Positions 17,121 to 25,927 of a DNA stretch of 49,928 bases are shown in pieces (positions within the stretch are counted from its first letter, which is position 1; each line of letters begins with the position of its first letter). This stretch comes from Desulfobacteraceae bacterium (GTDB lineage: Bacteria > Desulfobacterota > Desulfobacteria > Desulfobacterales > Desulfobacteraceae): positions 1 to 49,928 of the forward strand of contig PIVQ01000006.1 in assembly GCA_003354055.1 (NCBI GenBank). The letters run 5' to 3'. A program made the translations under genes and the position numbers. The notes beneath the pieces are model-generated. The model made no database searches and was not told the origin of the DNA. It saw only the letters and a program-made list of their open reading frames with translations.

Positions 17121-17801
17121 ATGATCGTTACCATCCACCAGCCCGATTTTATTCCCTGGCGGGGATTCTTCGACCGTCTACGTCAGGCGGACCTGTTCGT
17201 CGTTCTGGATGACGTGCAGTTTTTGCGCCGTGGCTGGCATCACCGAGACCGTATCAAGACTCAAAAAGGCCCGGCATGGCTCACGGTTCCCACGCTGCGA
17301 AAGGGCCGGTTCCATCAGCTTATCCGGGACGTTCGCATAGATAATTCTTCGAATTGGCGCAGAAAGCATCTGGGTTTGATTCGCGCCTCATATGCCAAAG
17401 CCCCTTGTTTTGAAGAAAATTTTACGAAGTTAGAGGCTGTCTATGGACACTGCCATGAACTTCTCATGGATCTTTGCATGGATTTAATTTACTGGGCAAT
17501 GAACCGGCTGTGTATTGAAACAAAATGCATCTTTTCCTCTGATCTTAATGCACCGGGTACAGGCACGGAACGGCTGGTGAACATCTGTGCCGAAATGGGG
17601 GCGGATACGTATCTGACAGGCACAGGATCCAAAGACTATCTGGACGAATCGCTTTTTGCAAAGGCCGGCATGAAGGTGAGATGGCAACAGATAGGCATGC
17701 AGCCCTATCCGCAGTTGCACGGCGTGTACGAGCCTGACCTTTCTATTCTCGATTACCTGATGATGCAGGGTTCGATAACCGGAGAGACGGCCCATGACTG
17801 A
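17121..17801 (+). CDS. WbqC family protein
   Basis: 226 residues beginning IVTIHQPDFIPWRGFFDR, the diagnostic N-terminus of the WbqC-like family (His-Gln-Pro near residue 6), with FVVLDDVQF and a later TYLTGTGSKDYLDE. Members sit in O-antigen and amino-sugar gene clusters; the exact reaction is not firmly established. Spaced nine bases after the deacetylase and overlapping the formyltransferase-like gene by eight bases, so probably part of the same amino-sugar step. Confidence 0.8.
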   Translation: MIVTIHQPDFIPWRGFFDRLRQADLFVVLDDVQFLRRGWHHRDRIKTQKGPAWLTVPTLRKGRFHQLIRDVRIDNSSNWRRKHLGLIRASYAKAPCFEENFTKLEAVYGHCHELLMDLCMDLIYWAMNRLCIETKCIFSSDLNAPGTGTERLVNICAEMGADTYLTGTGSKDYLDESLFAKAGMKVRWQQIGMQPYPQLHGVYEPDLSILDYLMMQGSITGETAHD

Positions 17802-18471
17802 TACCCGGAACCGCAGCCTGCGTTTGACCGTACTCGTGGACGATCCTGCATCCTGGATTATTCCCTGGGCAAAAAAAATGTTGGCACACCTTTCGCAAAA
17901 GCACCGGATCGTTCTGGTTCACGATGCCGAAGCAATCACACAGGGAGATGTATGTTTCCTGCTCGGCTGTGTAAAGGTTCTTTCCCCTGCGGTGTTGGCA
18001 AAGAATAAAAATAACATTGTGGTCCACGAAAGTGATTTGCCACAAGGACGTGGGTTTTCACCTGTGGCGTGGCAGGTGCTGACCGGATCTGAGTCCATCC
18101 CCGTGACCCTGTTCGAGGCAACTGCCGATATGGATGCCGGCCCCGTGTGGCTGCGCAGCATGATGATGCTCGACGGCACTGAGCTCATGCCGGAACTGAG
18201 GCAAAAGCAGGGGGAAAAGACCGTGGAGATGTGTCTGGAATACTTAAAGCTTCGGGATACGTTGACCCCTGTTCCCCAGAGCGGTTCCGGCAGTGAATTC
18301 CGGCGCCGAAACCAAGAGGATGATCGGCTGGATCCAGACAAGACCATTGAAGAACTATTCGACCATCTTAGAATCGTGGATAATGAGCGGTATCCCGCCT
18401 GGTTCAAGTTGCGGGGCAGGCGCTATCGCCTTACCATAGCACCCATGGATGAGGATGATGATCATGCTTAA
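17794..18471 (+). CDS. Formyltransferase-fold protein, divergent subfamily
   Basis: 225 residues. The core VVHESDLPQGRGFSP (76-90) and MDAGPVW (113-119) correspond to the H-x-S-x-L-P and D-x-G catalytic segments of methionyl-tRNA/amino-sugar formyltransferases, which move a formyl group from 10-formyl-tetrahydrofolate. The Asn two residues before the catalytic His (normally N-x-H) is Val76 here, while His78 and Asp114 remain. From memory this HESDLP variant recurs in nonulosonate loci, so it is probably a real subfamily rather than a decayed enzyme. The 3' end overlaps the radical-SAM start. Confidence 0.7.
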   Translation: MTDTRNRSLRLTVLVDDPASWIIPWAKKMLAHLSQKHRIVLVHDAEAITQGDVCFLLGCVKVLSPAVLAKNKNNIVVHESDLPQGRGFSPVAWQVLTGSESIPVTLFEATADMDAGPVWLRSMMMLDGTELMPELRQKQGEKTVEMCLEYLKLRDTLTPVPQSGSGSEFRRRNQEDDRLDPDKTIEELFDHLRIVDNERYPAWFKLRGRRYRLTIAPMDEDDDHA

Positions 18472-19741
18472 GGCGACACTGATCAACCCGGACAAACCGG
18501 TTTTGAAATGCGAATTCGATATGCCCGCACCCGGATCAGTGCAGAGGCATCCTGAATTCAGTGCGTTTTTGCAGGAAATAAAAAGTATGGATGAAGCACG
18601 GGTGGAATTGGCGTCAGGTGCCGTCACCGGCTTCAGCGTTCCGCTGGATTCGTGGCTCAAGGGCAATGCCGCTGCAGACCCCGGCCACGCCTCCTGGCAG
18701 GCCGAGTTCTTCAAAACCGTGCTTGAAAATTTTTACTATACTCCGGAAGGGGAGCTGTGTGTCAATTTTCACCAGAGGGGTTTCGACACCCCTGAACGAT
18801 GCTGGCTTTTTTGTCTGAACCAGGGTCATTTCCGGGATTACGTGCTCAACAGGATTTATTGGTATCTTGGTCCCCGGCAGGGTGTGGTTTCATCCTTTCC
18901 GCTGCATGTGGATATCGAAACTGCCAACACCTGCAACATGAGTTGCCCCATGTGTTTCCATGACCGGTTGAAGGAAGTGGGCCAGATGGAGTTCGATCTC
19001 TTTTGCAAGGCAATTGATGAGTGCGAAACCGAAGGTGTCTTTTCAGTACGCCTTTCATGGCGTGGTGAACCGCTGACGCATCCGCGCATCAAGGAGATGA
19101 TTGCCTATGCGGCAAAACGCATCAAAAATGTTTCATTCCTTACCAATGCCTTCTACATAGAAGACGATATCATAGATTGTCTTATCCAAAACCAGGTCAG
19201 CTACGTGGCTGTCTCCTTTGACGGCATAGGGGAGGTCTACGAGGCTGTCCGCCGGCCGGCGAAGTACGAGGAAAACCGCAATCGTCTTAAGCGGCTTTTA
19301 CAAAAACGTGATGAAGCAGGCTCCGTTCGCCCTCAGGTACGCGTCTGTACGGTCTGGCCTGCTGTCAGCAAGGATCCTGAAGGCTATGCAGAGGCCATGG
19401 CACCGGTATCGGACTATATGGTCTACAATCCCTACATTAATTTCAAGGGCCCCATGATTCTCAAGGAAGGCTTTGTCTGCCAGTATCCGTGGGAGCGCAT
19501 CATGATCGCTTTTAACGGCAAGGTGCAGCCCTGCACCGGGTGGAATGCCCAGGATATCGTGGTGGGCAATCTTGAGGAAAAAAGCATCCGCGAGTTGTGG
19601 CACTGCCGGGATATGCAGAACATCCGGCGTAAGCACGCACAGGGAAAGCGTATGGAACTGTCTTCCTGCGCTGAATGCAGACACGGCTCCAAGGGAGATT
19701 CCGACTTGAGTATTGAGACTATTCTGGGGAGGGAATACTAG
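18449..19741 (+). CDS. Radical SAM/SPASM protein with long N-terminal extension
   Basis: 430 residues. The cluster motif C162-x3-C166-x2-C169 (TCNMSCPMC) starts the radical-SAM barrel; RLSWRGEPLTHP follows. The C-terminal SPASM-type auxiliary-cluster region has cysteines in VCQYPW, VQPCTGW and CAEC. About 150 residues precede the barrel, which sibling enzymes here lack. Several in-frame ATG codons (18449, 18455, 18458, 18464) compete; all lie inside the previous gene. Expected chemistry is 5'-deoxyadenosyl-radical hydrogen abstraction on a sugar or peptide. The substrate is unknown. Confidence 0.8.
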   Translation: MRMMIMLKATLINPDKPVLKCEFDMPAPGSVQRHPEFSAFLQEIKSMDEARVELASGAVTGFSVPLDSWLKGNAAADPGHASWQAEFFKTVLENFYYTPEGELCVNFHQRGFDTPERCWLFCLNQGHFRDYVLNRIYWYLGPRQGVVSSFPLHVDIETANTCNMSCPMCFHDRLKEVGQMEFDLFCKAIDECETEGVFSVRLSWRGEPLTHPRIKEMIAYAAKRIKNVSFLTNAFYIEDDIIDCLIQNQVSYVAVSFDGIGEVYEAVRRPAKYEENRNRLKRLLQKRDEAGSVRPQVRVCTVWPAVSKDPEGYAEAMAPVSDYMVYNPYINFKGPMILKEGFVCQYPWERIMIAFNGKVQPCTGWNAQDIVVGNLEEKSIRELWHCRDMQNIRRKHAQGKRMELSSCAECRHGSKGDSDLSIETILGREY

Positions 19742-19743
19742 GT

Positions 19744-20346
19744 GTGAAGGTTGCCTTACTTGCCAATTGGGGTCTCGGAGGGGTGGTGCTTGAGACGCTG
19801 GCCCGCATGGAGAATATTGTGGTCTCCTTTGCAGTGAGTGATTTCAACCGTGGAACGCCTGGCGCATGGCAAAACACCGTACTGGAAACAGCTGAAGGGT
19901 TTGGCTTGCCCTGTTTCAGGGCCGGGGAGCTTTCCCGGTTGGAAATGGCAACCCGCCTCGGAGAGGTTGACTTGATGATCTGCCACGCCTGGAAGACAAT
20001 TTTGACCGAAGATGTTTTTGGGGCACCCAGGTTAGGCAGCCTTAACCTTCATCCGTCGTTGTTACCCAAATTCAGGGGGCCTTCCCCCCATAAATGGGTG
20101 GCGGCAAGCCGGGAAACAGAACACGGGATCACCTGCCACGCCATGGATTCAGGCGTGGACAGCGGCCCCATAATCGCACAGAAACGCGTACCCCTTATGG
20201 GCAATGAATCATCGGACGAGCTTGTGGATTTACTCAAGCCGCTGGTAAAGCCCCTGATAGAAACTTCCATCAGCCGGATTCTGGACCCGGATTTCCGGCC
20301 GCGTCCGCAGGATATAACCCGCATCACCTATGCACATCGAATTTGA
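19744..20346 (+). CDS. Sugar formyltransferase (methionyl-tRNA formyltransferase fold)
   Basis: 200 residues with the catalytic set of the formyltransferase superfamily: Asn101 and His103 in LNLHPSLLPKFRGPSP (100-115), and Asp139 in SGVDSGP. Length matches stand-alone N-formyltransferases of amino sugars (such as Qui4N or Ara4N types) rather than the tRNA enzyme, which has an extra C-terminal domain. It uses 10-formyl-tetrahydrofolate. The start is GTG at 19744, ten bases after a GGGGAGGG. Its presence next to a deacetylase suggests an N-formyl amino sugar as product. Confidence 0.8.
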   Translation: MKVALLANWGLGGVVLETLARMENIVVSFAVSDFNRGTPGAWQNTVLETAEGFGLPCFRAGELSRLEMATRLGEVDLMICHAWKTILTEDVFGAPRLGSLNLHPSLLPKFRGPSPHKWVAASRETEHGITCHAMDSGVDSGPIIAQKRVPLMGNESSDELVDLLKPLVKPLIETSISRILDPDFRPRPQDITRITYAHRI

Positions 20347-20354
20347 GGTAAGGC

Positions 20355-21419
20355 ATGAAAAAGTCAGAGACGCTGGTTCAGTTCAGCTGTGAGAGCAATC
20401 TTGAGTACCTAAGGAATGAGTGGCGCAGGGGTAAAGGCAAGTTACTAGGCTACCTGCATAATCGTTATCAGTGGAAAAGTTACCCCGCGAAACGTAAGGT
20501 GGCCCAATTCCCCTTGAACGTGGATATTGAGGTGAGCAGTAAGTGTCAGATCAAGTGCGACCACTGCTTTCGACAGTATATGGATATCGGGGAAAACGAT
20601 TTTATGCCCCTTGATATGTATAAAAAAATTGTGGGTGAATGCGGCAAGCACGGCCTGTTTACCCTGAAATTTTCCATGCGTGGAGAGCCGCTCCTTCACC
20701 CAGACATTGTGGAGATGGTGGATTTTGCCAAACGGTCGGGGGTCAGGGAAGTGTGGATCAACACAAACGGCGGGAATTTTACTGAAGAGATGGTGCGCGG
20801 ACTGATGGGGGCGGGCGTGGACTGGATCACCATGAGTTTTGACGGGCTGGGTGCAATGTACGAATCCGTTAGAAAACCGTTGAAGTATTCGGAAAGCCTC
20901 GAAAAACTGAAGATGATGCGCAGGGTGCGCGACGAGCTTGGGGTAAGTACGCTACTCAACGTACAGACCATCTGGTCCGCAATCAAGGATGATCCGGAAG
21001 TCTATATTTCGCTGATGAAGGGTATTGTGGACCGCGTGGCCTACAATCCGGACATGACCTTTGAGGAAAGTACCATGGTAACGGATGATGCCTATGTCTG
21101 TCCCCGGTTGTGGCAGCGTCTGTGTATCACCAGCACCGGCAGGTATCTGAAATGCCCCTCTGACTTCATGATGGAAGAGATCCTCGGTACTGTTGATGAA
21201 TACACCGTCAAGGAAGCTTGGGATATTCTTCAGGAGCGTCAGCGTCAGCTCCACATCGACGGACGGAAAAAGGAAAGCCGTGTATGCAATAAATGTCACC
21301 ACGGTGCCAAAAAGGTGCCCAATAAACTGAAGCTGGCCGGGGGCGATCTCCATGATTATACCTATGAACGCAGGAAAGAGTTTAAAGGGCATGGCCTGAA
21401 CCGAAAGGAAGAACAGTAA
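20355..21419 (+). CDS. Radical SAM/SPASM protein
   Basis: 354 residues. C64-x3-C68-x2-C71 (KCQIKCDHC) binds the SAM cluster; FSMRGEPLLHP and WITMSFDGLG follow. The C-terminal auxiliary motif comprises YVCPRLW, YLKCPSDF and VCNKCHHG. It resembles the preceding radical-SAM gene at 18449 in its RRPAKYEE/RKPLKYSE region, so the pair looks like paralogues. It is eight bases after the formyltransferase and two bases before a TIM-barrel gene. Confidence 0.8.
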   Translation: MKKSETLVQFSCESNLEYLRNEWRRGKGKLLGYLHNRYQWKSYPAKRKVAQFPLNVDIEVSSKCQIKCDHCFRQYMDIGENDFMPLDMYKKIVGECGKHGLFTLKFSMRGEPLLHPDIVEMVDFAKRSGVREVWINTNGGNFTEEMVRGLMGAGVDWITMSFDGLGAMYESVRKPLKYSESLEKLKMMRRVRDELGVSTLLNVQTIWSAIKDDPEVYISLMKGIVDRVAYNPDMTFEESTMVTDDAYVCPRLWQRLCITSTGRYLKCPSDFMMEEILGTVDEYTVKEAWDILQERQRQLHIDGRKKESRVCNKCHHGAKKVPNKLKLAGGDLHDYTYERRKEFKGHGLNRKEEQ

Positions 21420-21421
21420 AA

Positions 21422-22318
21422 ATGAGCCGTACTCCTGTCTCTGATAAGAAAACCGATTCCACGGATATCATACAAGTACCTGTGAAAAAAACTCCTCTGG
21501 TTATTCCAGCTATGAATTGCTTGTGGTTCTGGTTTGATGACGACATCAAAGCACTCAACGGCACAGCGGAAGACTGTATGCGGAAGTATCGTACCCTGGA
21601 GGACGCTGGTGTTGCCGAAAACGGGGTGGAGATCGCCATCACGCCGGACCGTATTGTTGGCAGACAGCCTTTTGATCGTGACTTTATTCGCCAGTATGCA
21701 ACACACCCCTTTAAATGTGTGCATATCACTCACGAAGACATCGATTTTTTGGAGCTTCCAGAAATGCCTGGTCACCTGGACCGGCTCCGGGCAGTCCTCG
21801 AAGACCTGGAAACCGGAAAGATTGTTTTGCATGCCCACCATTTGAAGGAGAATCGAAAGGCCCGGCGGGACCTTCTCATAAAACATCTTCCGGAAACTGT
21901 GGTGCAGTTGGAAAACAACGGATTCGATTGCCAGTGGGGAAGCCGTCCGGAAAACCTTGAAGCTGTTTTTACCGATTGCCCGGAATTTACCCTGTGCCTG
22001 GATGTTGCCCATATCTGGGATTTTGAGGATCTGACCCTCGAAGGATTTCTTTCTCGTCCGCTGTTGAAGACGCGTATCACTGAAATTCACTGGAGTTATT
22101 CCACCAATCGTCTGACTGAAGATCCCTATAGTTTGAAAGGGTATTCGGGTTATGCTCCTTTTCACGCTCTCTTTTCACTGATCGATAAATCCCCTGACGA
22201 GCAGGTTAAGGACCTAATATCCGGCTATCCTGTAGTGATAGAGGGGGCAGTTCCCAGAGAAGATACGACATTGGAATACATTAAAAAAGAAATCCAATTT
22301 GTTCGACAAAAAGGATAA
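21422..22318 (+). CDS. Sugar-phosphate isomerase/epimerase-like TIM barrel
   Basis: 298 residues. VVQLENNGFDCQW (about 160-172), FTLCLDVAHIWDF (about 188-200) and ITEIHWSY (about 219-226) are the metal-ligand strands of xylose-isomerase-like barrels. The order Glu, Asp-x-x-His, then Glu-Ile-His parallels the C-terminal domain of the NeuB fusion at 7619. It lies four bases before a free-standing NeuB gene, so it may provide in trans what that fusion provides in cis. An epimerase or isomerase acting on the NeuB substrate is the inference. Confidence 0.65.
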   Translation: MSRTPVSDKKTDSTDIIQVPVKKTPLVIPAMNCLWFWFDDDIKALNGTAEDCMRKYRTLEDAGVAENGVEIAITPDRIVGRQPFDRDFIRQYATHPFKCVHITHEDIDFLELPEMPGHLDRLRAVLEDLETGKIVLHAHHLKENRKARRDLLIKHLPETVVQLENNGFDCQWGSRPENLEAVFTDCPEFTLCLDVAHIWDFEDLTLEGFLSRPLLKTRITEIHWSYSTNRLTEDPYSLKGYSGYAPFHALFSLIDKSPDEQVKDLISGYPVVIEGAVPREDTTLEYIKKEIQFVRQKG

Positions 22319-22322
22319 ACAG

Positions 22323-23282
22323 ATGTTCATCATTGCAGAAATAGGATTCAACCACGAAGGCGACCTGGATCAGGCCGACGCTATGATCCGGGCAGCAGCC
22401 CGAGCCGGTGCCGATGCCGTTAAGTTTCAGACGTTCAGGGCATCCGATCTTGCATTGCCCGATGCCCCTCATTACAAACTGATAGAATGCGGCGAACTTG
22501 ATCGTGGCGCCCATCAGCGGCTTGCTAAGACGGCAGGAGACGAAGGTGTCGATTTTCTTTCCACCCCGTTCTCCGTGGCAGCGGTGGATATGCTCCAGGA
22601 GCTAGGTGTCCCGGCCTTCAAGGTGGCATCAATGGATTGCACTAACAAACACCTTTTGGGTCGCATTGCCGCCACTGGAAAACCCGTCTACCTTTCAACG
22701 GGTATGGCCAATGAAACCGAAATCTCCGAGAGCCTCGCCTTCCTTAAAGAGCAGAACAGCGGGCCGGTGAGCATCCTTCACTGCGTCTCCGTTTATCCTC
22801 CGCCGGCGGACGCTTTGAACCTGGCTACCATTCCATGGCTGAAAGAGCGTTTCGGCATTCCCGTGGGGTATTCCGACCACTATCCCGGCATCGATGCCTG
22901 CATTGCTGCTGCCGCCCTTGGCGCAGAGATCATAGAAGTCCACTTCACCCTGGATACCACTAAGCCGGAAGGCGATCATGGACACTCCGCAGACGAGGCA
23001 CAGCTTGGGGAGCTGGTCCGTCGTACGGCTGATTTCCACGCCATGACAGGACGTCCAGAACTTTCCGGGAGAAAGGACCGTAACGCAGCTACAATGTTCC
23101 GCCGGGGCATGTATGCTGCCAGGGATCTGATTGCGGGAGAGCTGCTCACTGAAGCGGACTTGCTGTTTTGCCGGCCAGCCTCGGCGCTTGGCCCTTCCGA
23201 TCTGAAAGGGGTGCTGGGCAAATGCCTAATCCGACCCATTGATCAGTACACCGCCATAGAAAATGACATGTTTAATCAATAA
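22323..23282 (+). CDS. Nonulosonic acid synthase, NeuB family (second copy)
   Basis: 319 residues from ATG 22323; a longer frame from 22299 overlaps the upstream gene and is less likely. The synthase barrel has AEIGFNHEG (5-13), VKFQTF (33-38), a GYSDHY segment (about 180) and the SAF domain at the end (GMYAARDLIAGELLTEADLLF). The motif that in standard NeuB reads EKHxTLD...GPDH is here EVHFTLD...EGDH, so the Lys is lost and the following loop differs. A different acyl-sugar acceptor is likely. A radical-SAM and an SpsF-type cytidylyltransferase follow. Confidence 0.8.
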   Translation: MFIIAEIGFNHEGDLDQADAMIRAAARAGADAVKFQTFRASDLALPDAPHYKLIECGELDRGAHQRLAKTAGDEGVDFLSTPFSVAAVDMLQELGVPAFKVASMDCTNKHLLGRIAATGKPVYLSTGMANETEISESLAFLKEQNSGPVSILHCVSVYPPPADALNLATIPWLKERFGIPVGYSDHYPGIDACIAAAALGAEIIEVHFTLDTTKPEGDHGHSADEAQLGELVRRTADFHAMTGRPELSGRKDRNAATMFRRGMYAARDLIAGELLTEADLLFCRPASALGPSDLKGVLGKCLIRPIDQYTAIENDMFNQ

Positions 23283-23293
23283 ACCGGAGATGT

Positions 23294-24298
23294 ATGCAAC
23301 GAATCCATCTGCCTGATATTTTCCGGGGACTGAGCCGTGAGGAGAAGTTTGTCGAATACCGGCGCTTGTGGAAACTTGCGGCAGACTACAAGGTTCTTAC
23401 CAGTTTTCCCCTGCACCTTGATATTGAGCTTTCCGGGCGCTGTAACCTGTCCTGCTCCCACTGTTTTCAGAACGGCAGGCTCAAAGGGCCGCTGGGGCTT
23501 ATGGACATGGACCTTTTCCGCAGGCTCATCGACGAGGGCGAGCAAAAGGGACTGTGCGCCGTCAAACTCCAGATTCGTGGTGAATCCTTGTTGCATCCGA
23601 AATTCGATGAGGCCGTAAGATATGCCAAGGATGCAGGAATCCTTGACGTGCAATTGACCACCAACGCAATCCTGCTGACGGAACAACTGTCGCGGGAGAT
23701 CATCACAGCAGGGCTGGATGCGATCATTTTTTCCGTGGATGCCCATCATGGAGACTGCGTGCAGGATTATTCCCGTGTAGAGCGTAATATGCTTGGTTTC
23801 ATGGCGGTCAGAAAAGAGATGGGCGCAAATCTGCCGTGGGTCCGGGTTAAGGCTTCCATTGACGAAACCAGCCAGCAGGCGTTTGACGACGCCAAAGCGC
23901 TTTTGAAGCAGCGTTTTCCCCTTGCGGACCTGTATATTGTTTCCCGGCTGCACGATTTCCGGCCCACGGTGGATGCATTTCCCGACCTGCATAAAAATTA
24001 TGAACTGCTTCCATGCCATTATCCCATGCAGCGGCTGGCGGTGTTCTGGAACGGTGAAACAACGGTGTGCTGTCTCGATTATAACAACGACTGGGCCTTC
24101 GGCGACGCCGCGGTGCAGAGTGTTGAACAGATATGGAATTCAGATCGGTTGAACAGGTTTCGAAGCAGACAGCAGGCCTGCCGCCAGGCCATGTCCATCT
24201 GCCGTCACTGCCATGTCTGTGTAAAGGCGAAGGGCTGTGTGGGCGAGGACGTTTCACCGCGCCACATGCTGGACCTTGCGCCCGGCAGGGAGAGATGA
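23294..24298 (+). CDS. Radical SAM/SPASM protein
   Basis: 334 residues. C50-x3-C54-x2-C57 (RCNLSCSHC) is the SAM-cluster motif. LQIRGESLLHP and IIFSVDAHHGD follow. The C-terminal auxiliary region is rich in cysteine (PCHYPMQ, TTVCCLDYNN, ICRHCHVCVKAKGC) and could bind more than one cluster. The ATG at 23294 is preceded by GGAG. It overlaps the next gene by four bases. Substrate unknown; the position between NeuB and SpsF suggests action on the same sugar pathway. Confidence 0.8.
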   Translation: MQRIHLPDIFRGLSREEKFVEYRRLWKLAADYKVLTSFPLHLDIELSGRCNLSCSHCFQNGRLKGPLGLMDMDLFRRLIDEGEQKGLCAVKLQIRGESLLHPKFDEAVRYAKDAGILDVQLTTNAILLTEQLSREIITAGLDAIIFSVDAHHGDCVQDYSRVERNMLGFMAVRKEMGANLPWVRVKASIDETSQQAFDDAKALLKQRFPLADLYIVSRLHDFRPTVDAFPDLHKNYELLPCHYPMQRLAVFWNGETTVCCLDYNNDWAFGDAAVQSVEQIWNSDRLNRFRSRQQACRQAMSICRHCHVCVKAKGCVGEDVSPRHMLDLAPGRER

Positions 24299-24987
24299 TG
24301 TCAGATATCCTGCGCGCACTGGTGGTCGTCCAGGCCAGGTACAATTCATCCCGCCTGCCGGGAAAGGCGTTATACCCGATGGCCGGCATGCCAATGATCA
24401 GCTTTTTACTGCGGCGAATGAAAACGGCACTGCCCGGAACATTCGGAATTGTTCTTGCCACGGGACGGGGCCACGAAAATGACCCTCTGGCCCGCTGGGC
24501 CGAGTCTGAGGGGGTGGCGGTATTCAGGGGACCGGAAGCAGATGTGGTGCAAAGATTTTTTCTGTGTCTGCAGGCGTACCCGGCAAATGCCGTGGTTCGG
24601 GTAACCGGCGACAATCCCCTGACCTGTCCGGAACTGTTGATAGAACATGTCCGGTGTTTGGAATCTGAAAAGGCAGAATACGTGCAATTCACCAATTTAC
24701 CCTTCGGGGCAGGATCCGATGTGTTTTCCCCTCAGTGCATCAGGAAGATTTATGAGGAAGCATCTGCTCCGGGCGAGCGGGAACACCTGAATCTCTACGT
24801 GCTGAACCACGAAGACCGGTTCTCGGTAATCCGTCCCAGACTGGAGGGAAAACTGGCCCGCCCGGACCTGCGGATGACTGTTGATACCATGGAGGACTGG
24901 GAACGGATGAACCGACTTGCAATGCGGCTTGGAAACGAGCCCTGGAGGGCGCGCCTTGCCAAAGCCGTTAAATATCTGGCTTCCTGA
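24295..24987 (+). CDS. SpsF-type cytidylyltransferase
   Basis: 230 residues from the ATGATG at 24295/24298 that overlaps the radical-SAM stop; the open frame extends upstream, but the earlier part has no homology. QARYNSSRLPGKAL (about 12-25) is the nucleotide-binding loop of SpsF and CMP-KDO synthetase-like enzymes, with VTGDNPLTCPELL and TVDTMEDWERM. It would activate a nonulosonic or related acid with CTP. The SpsF-SpsG-NeuB order (this gene and the next two) is known from spore-coat and flagellin sugar loci. Confidence 0.8.
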   Translation: MMSDILRALVVVQARYNSSRLPGKALYPMAGMPMISFLLRRMKTALPGTFGIVLATGRGHENDPLARWAESEGVAVFRGPEADVVQRFFLCLQAYPANAVVRVTGDNPLTCPELLIEHVRCLESEKAEYVQFTNLPFGAGSDVFSPQCIRKIYEEASAPGEREHLNLYVLNHEDRFSVIRPRLEGKLARPDLRMTVDTMEDWERMNRLAMRLGNEPWRARLAKAVKYLAS

Positions 24988-25015
24988 CCTGTTTGAACAT
25001 CAGACCGGGGTCCGA

Positions 25016-25927
25016 GTGCTTTTTCGTGTGGATGCAGGACGGGTGCCGGGACTCTCTTTCGGACACCTCTCACGCTGCACTCTGCTTGCCTCCGTACTCA
25101 GGGAAGCCCTTGGGGGGGAGAGTCTTTTCCTCATGCGGTCCGACTGTCGGGAAACGGCGGAAGGTGCTCAAATTGCAAGGAAGATGGGACTTAATGTAAT
25201 GCCCCTGCAGGGCAGCGAGGCCGAAGCGGTGATTCATCGGTTCAGGGAAACGAAAGCCCACTGGCTGGTCAGCGACTTGCCGTACCCTGACCAGGATACT
25301 GGGTATTTCAGTACACTTCGGAAAACCGGAGGACGTGTCCTTTTTATTGACGATGCCAGATACTTAGTGCCGGAAGCAGATGTTGTTCTCAATTCAAGCG
25401 TGCAGGCGCCGGAACGATATTCCGGGACAAGATGTGCAAAGCTGCTGCTGGGACTGGATTATTTTATTTTCCGGAAATTCGGTTCGGAGACCATCCGGTG
25501 GGGAAGCGGGCTCCCCAAGGTGCTGTTGACCTTTGGGGGATCGGATCCCACTGGCCTGACCATTCGTACCCTGGAAACCCTCAGTGAGCTTAGCGGAAAA
25601 ATCGCCCCGCTTGCAGTGCTCGGGCCCGGATTCCGCGAGATCGACAAAACCCGGCAGGCTGCTTCGGCAGTGGGTGCTGAGGTGATTCACGCACCCGGGG
25701 AGATTGAGGGGTATTTTTTCGGTGCCGACCTGGTGGTCTGCGCTGGAGGCAGGACCATGTATGAGTTGAATACCCTGGGCATCGACTTTTTACCCATCGG
25801 TAGTGCGGCACATGAAGCTGACGCGGTGGCAGCCTTTTTGAAACGCGGCCTGATACCTTCGGGGCTGCCTGAGTGGGACCGGGATCGGTTCCTTACCCTT
25901 CTGAAACAACGAGCAGGAATATTATGA
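25016..25927 (+). CDS. SpsG/PseG-like nucleotide-sugar hydrolase
   Basis: About 303 residues. The N-terminus LFRVDAGRVPGLSFGHLSRC matches the PseG/SpsG entry, with the catalytic His in GHLSRC. The C-terminal half has LLTFGGSDPTGLTIRTLE and CAGGRTMYELNTLG, the nucleotide-sugar-binding half of GT28-like folds. PseG removes UDP from the sugar just before the NeuB-type condensation. The start is unsure: the frame opens at 24917, inside SpsF, but GTG 25016 after GGGG gives the family-like N-terminus. It overlaps the next NeuB gene by four bases. Confidence 0.75.
   Translation: MLFRVDAGRVPGLSFGHLSRCTLLASVLREALGGESLFLMRSDCRETAEGAQIARKMGLNVMPLQGSEAEAVIHRFRETKAHWLVSDLPYPDQDTGYFSTLRKTGGRVLFIDDARYLVPEADVVLNSSVQAPERYSGTRCAKLLLGLDYFIFRKFGSETIRWGSGLPKVLLTFGGSDPTGLTIRTLETLSELSGKIAPLAVLGPGFREIDKTRQAASAVGAEVIHAPGEIEGYFFGADLVVCAGGRTMYELNTLGIDFLPIGSAAHEADAVAAFLKRGLIPSGLPEWDRDRFLTLLKQRAGIL

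Noticed and set aside
16446..17138. 230-residue open frame on the minus strand opposite the PIG-L gene
   Set aside because: It mirrors the PIG-L gene, which has clear zinc motifs on the + strand; the minus frame has no recognisable content.
21362..22165. 267-residue minus-strand frame opposite the TIM-barrel gene
   Set aside because: Shadow of the + strand gene whose metal-ligand segments are recognisable.
23847..24695. 282-residue open frame on the minus strand
   Set aside because: It lies opposite the radical-SAM and SpsF genes, and its sequence has no motif; the long frame reflects GC-rich codons.
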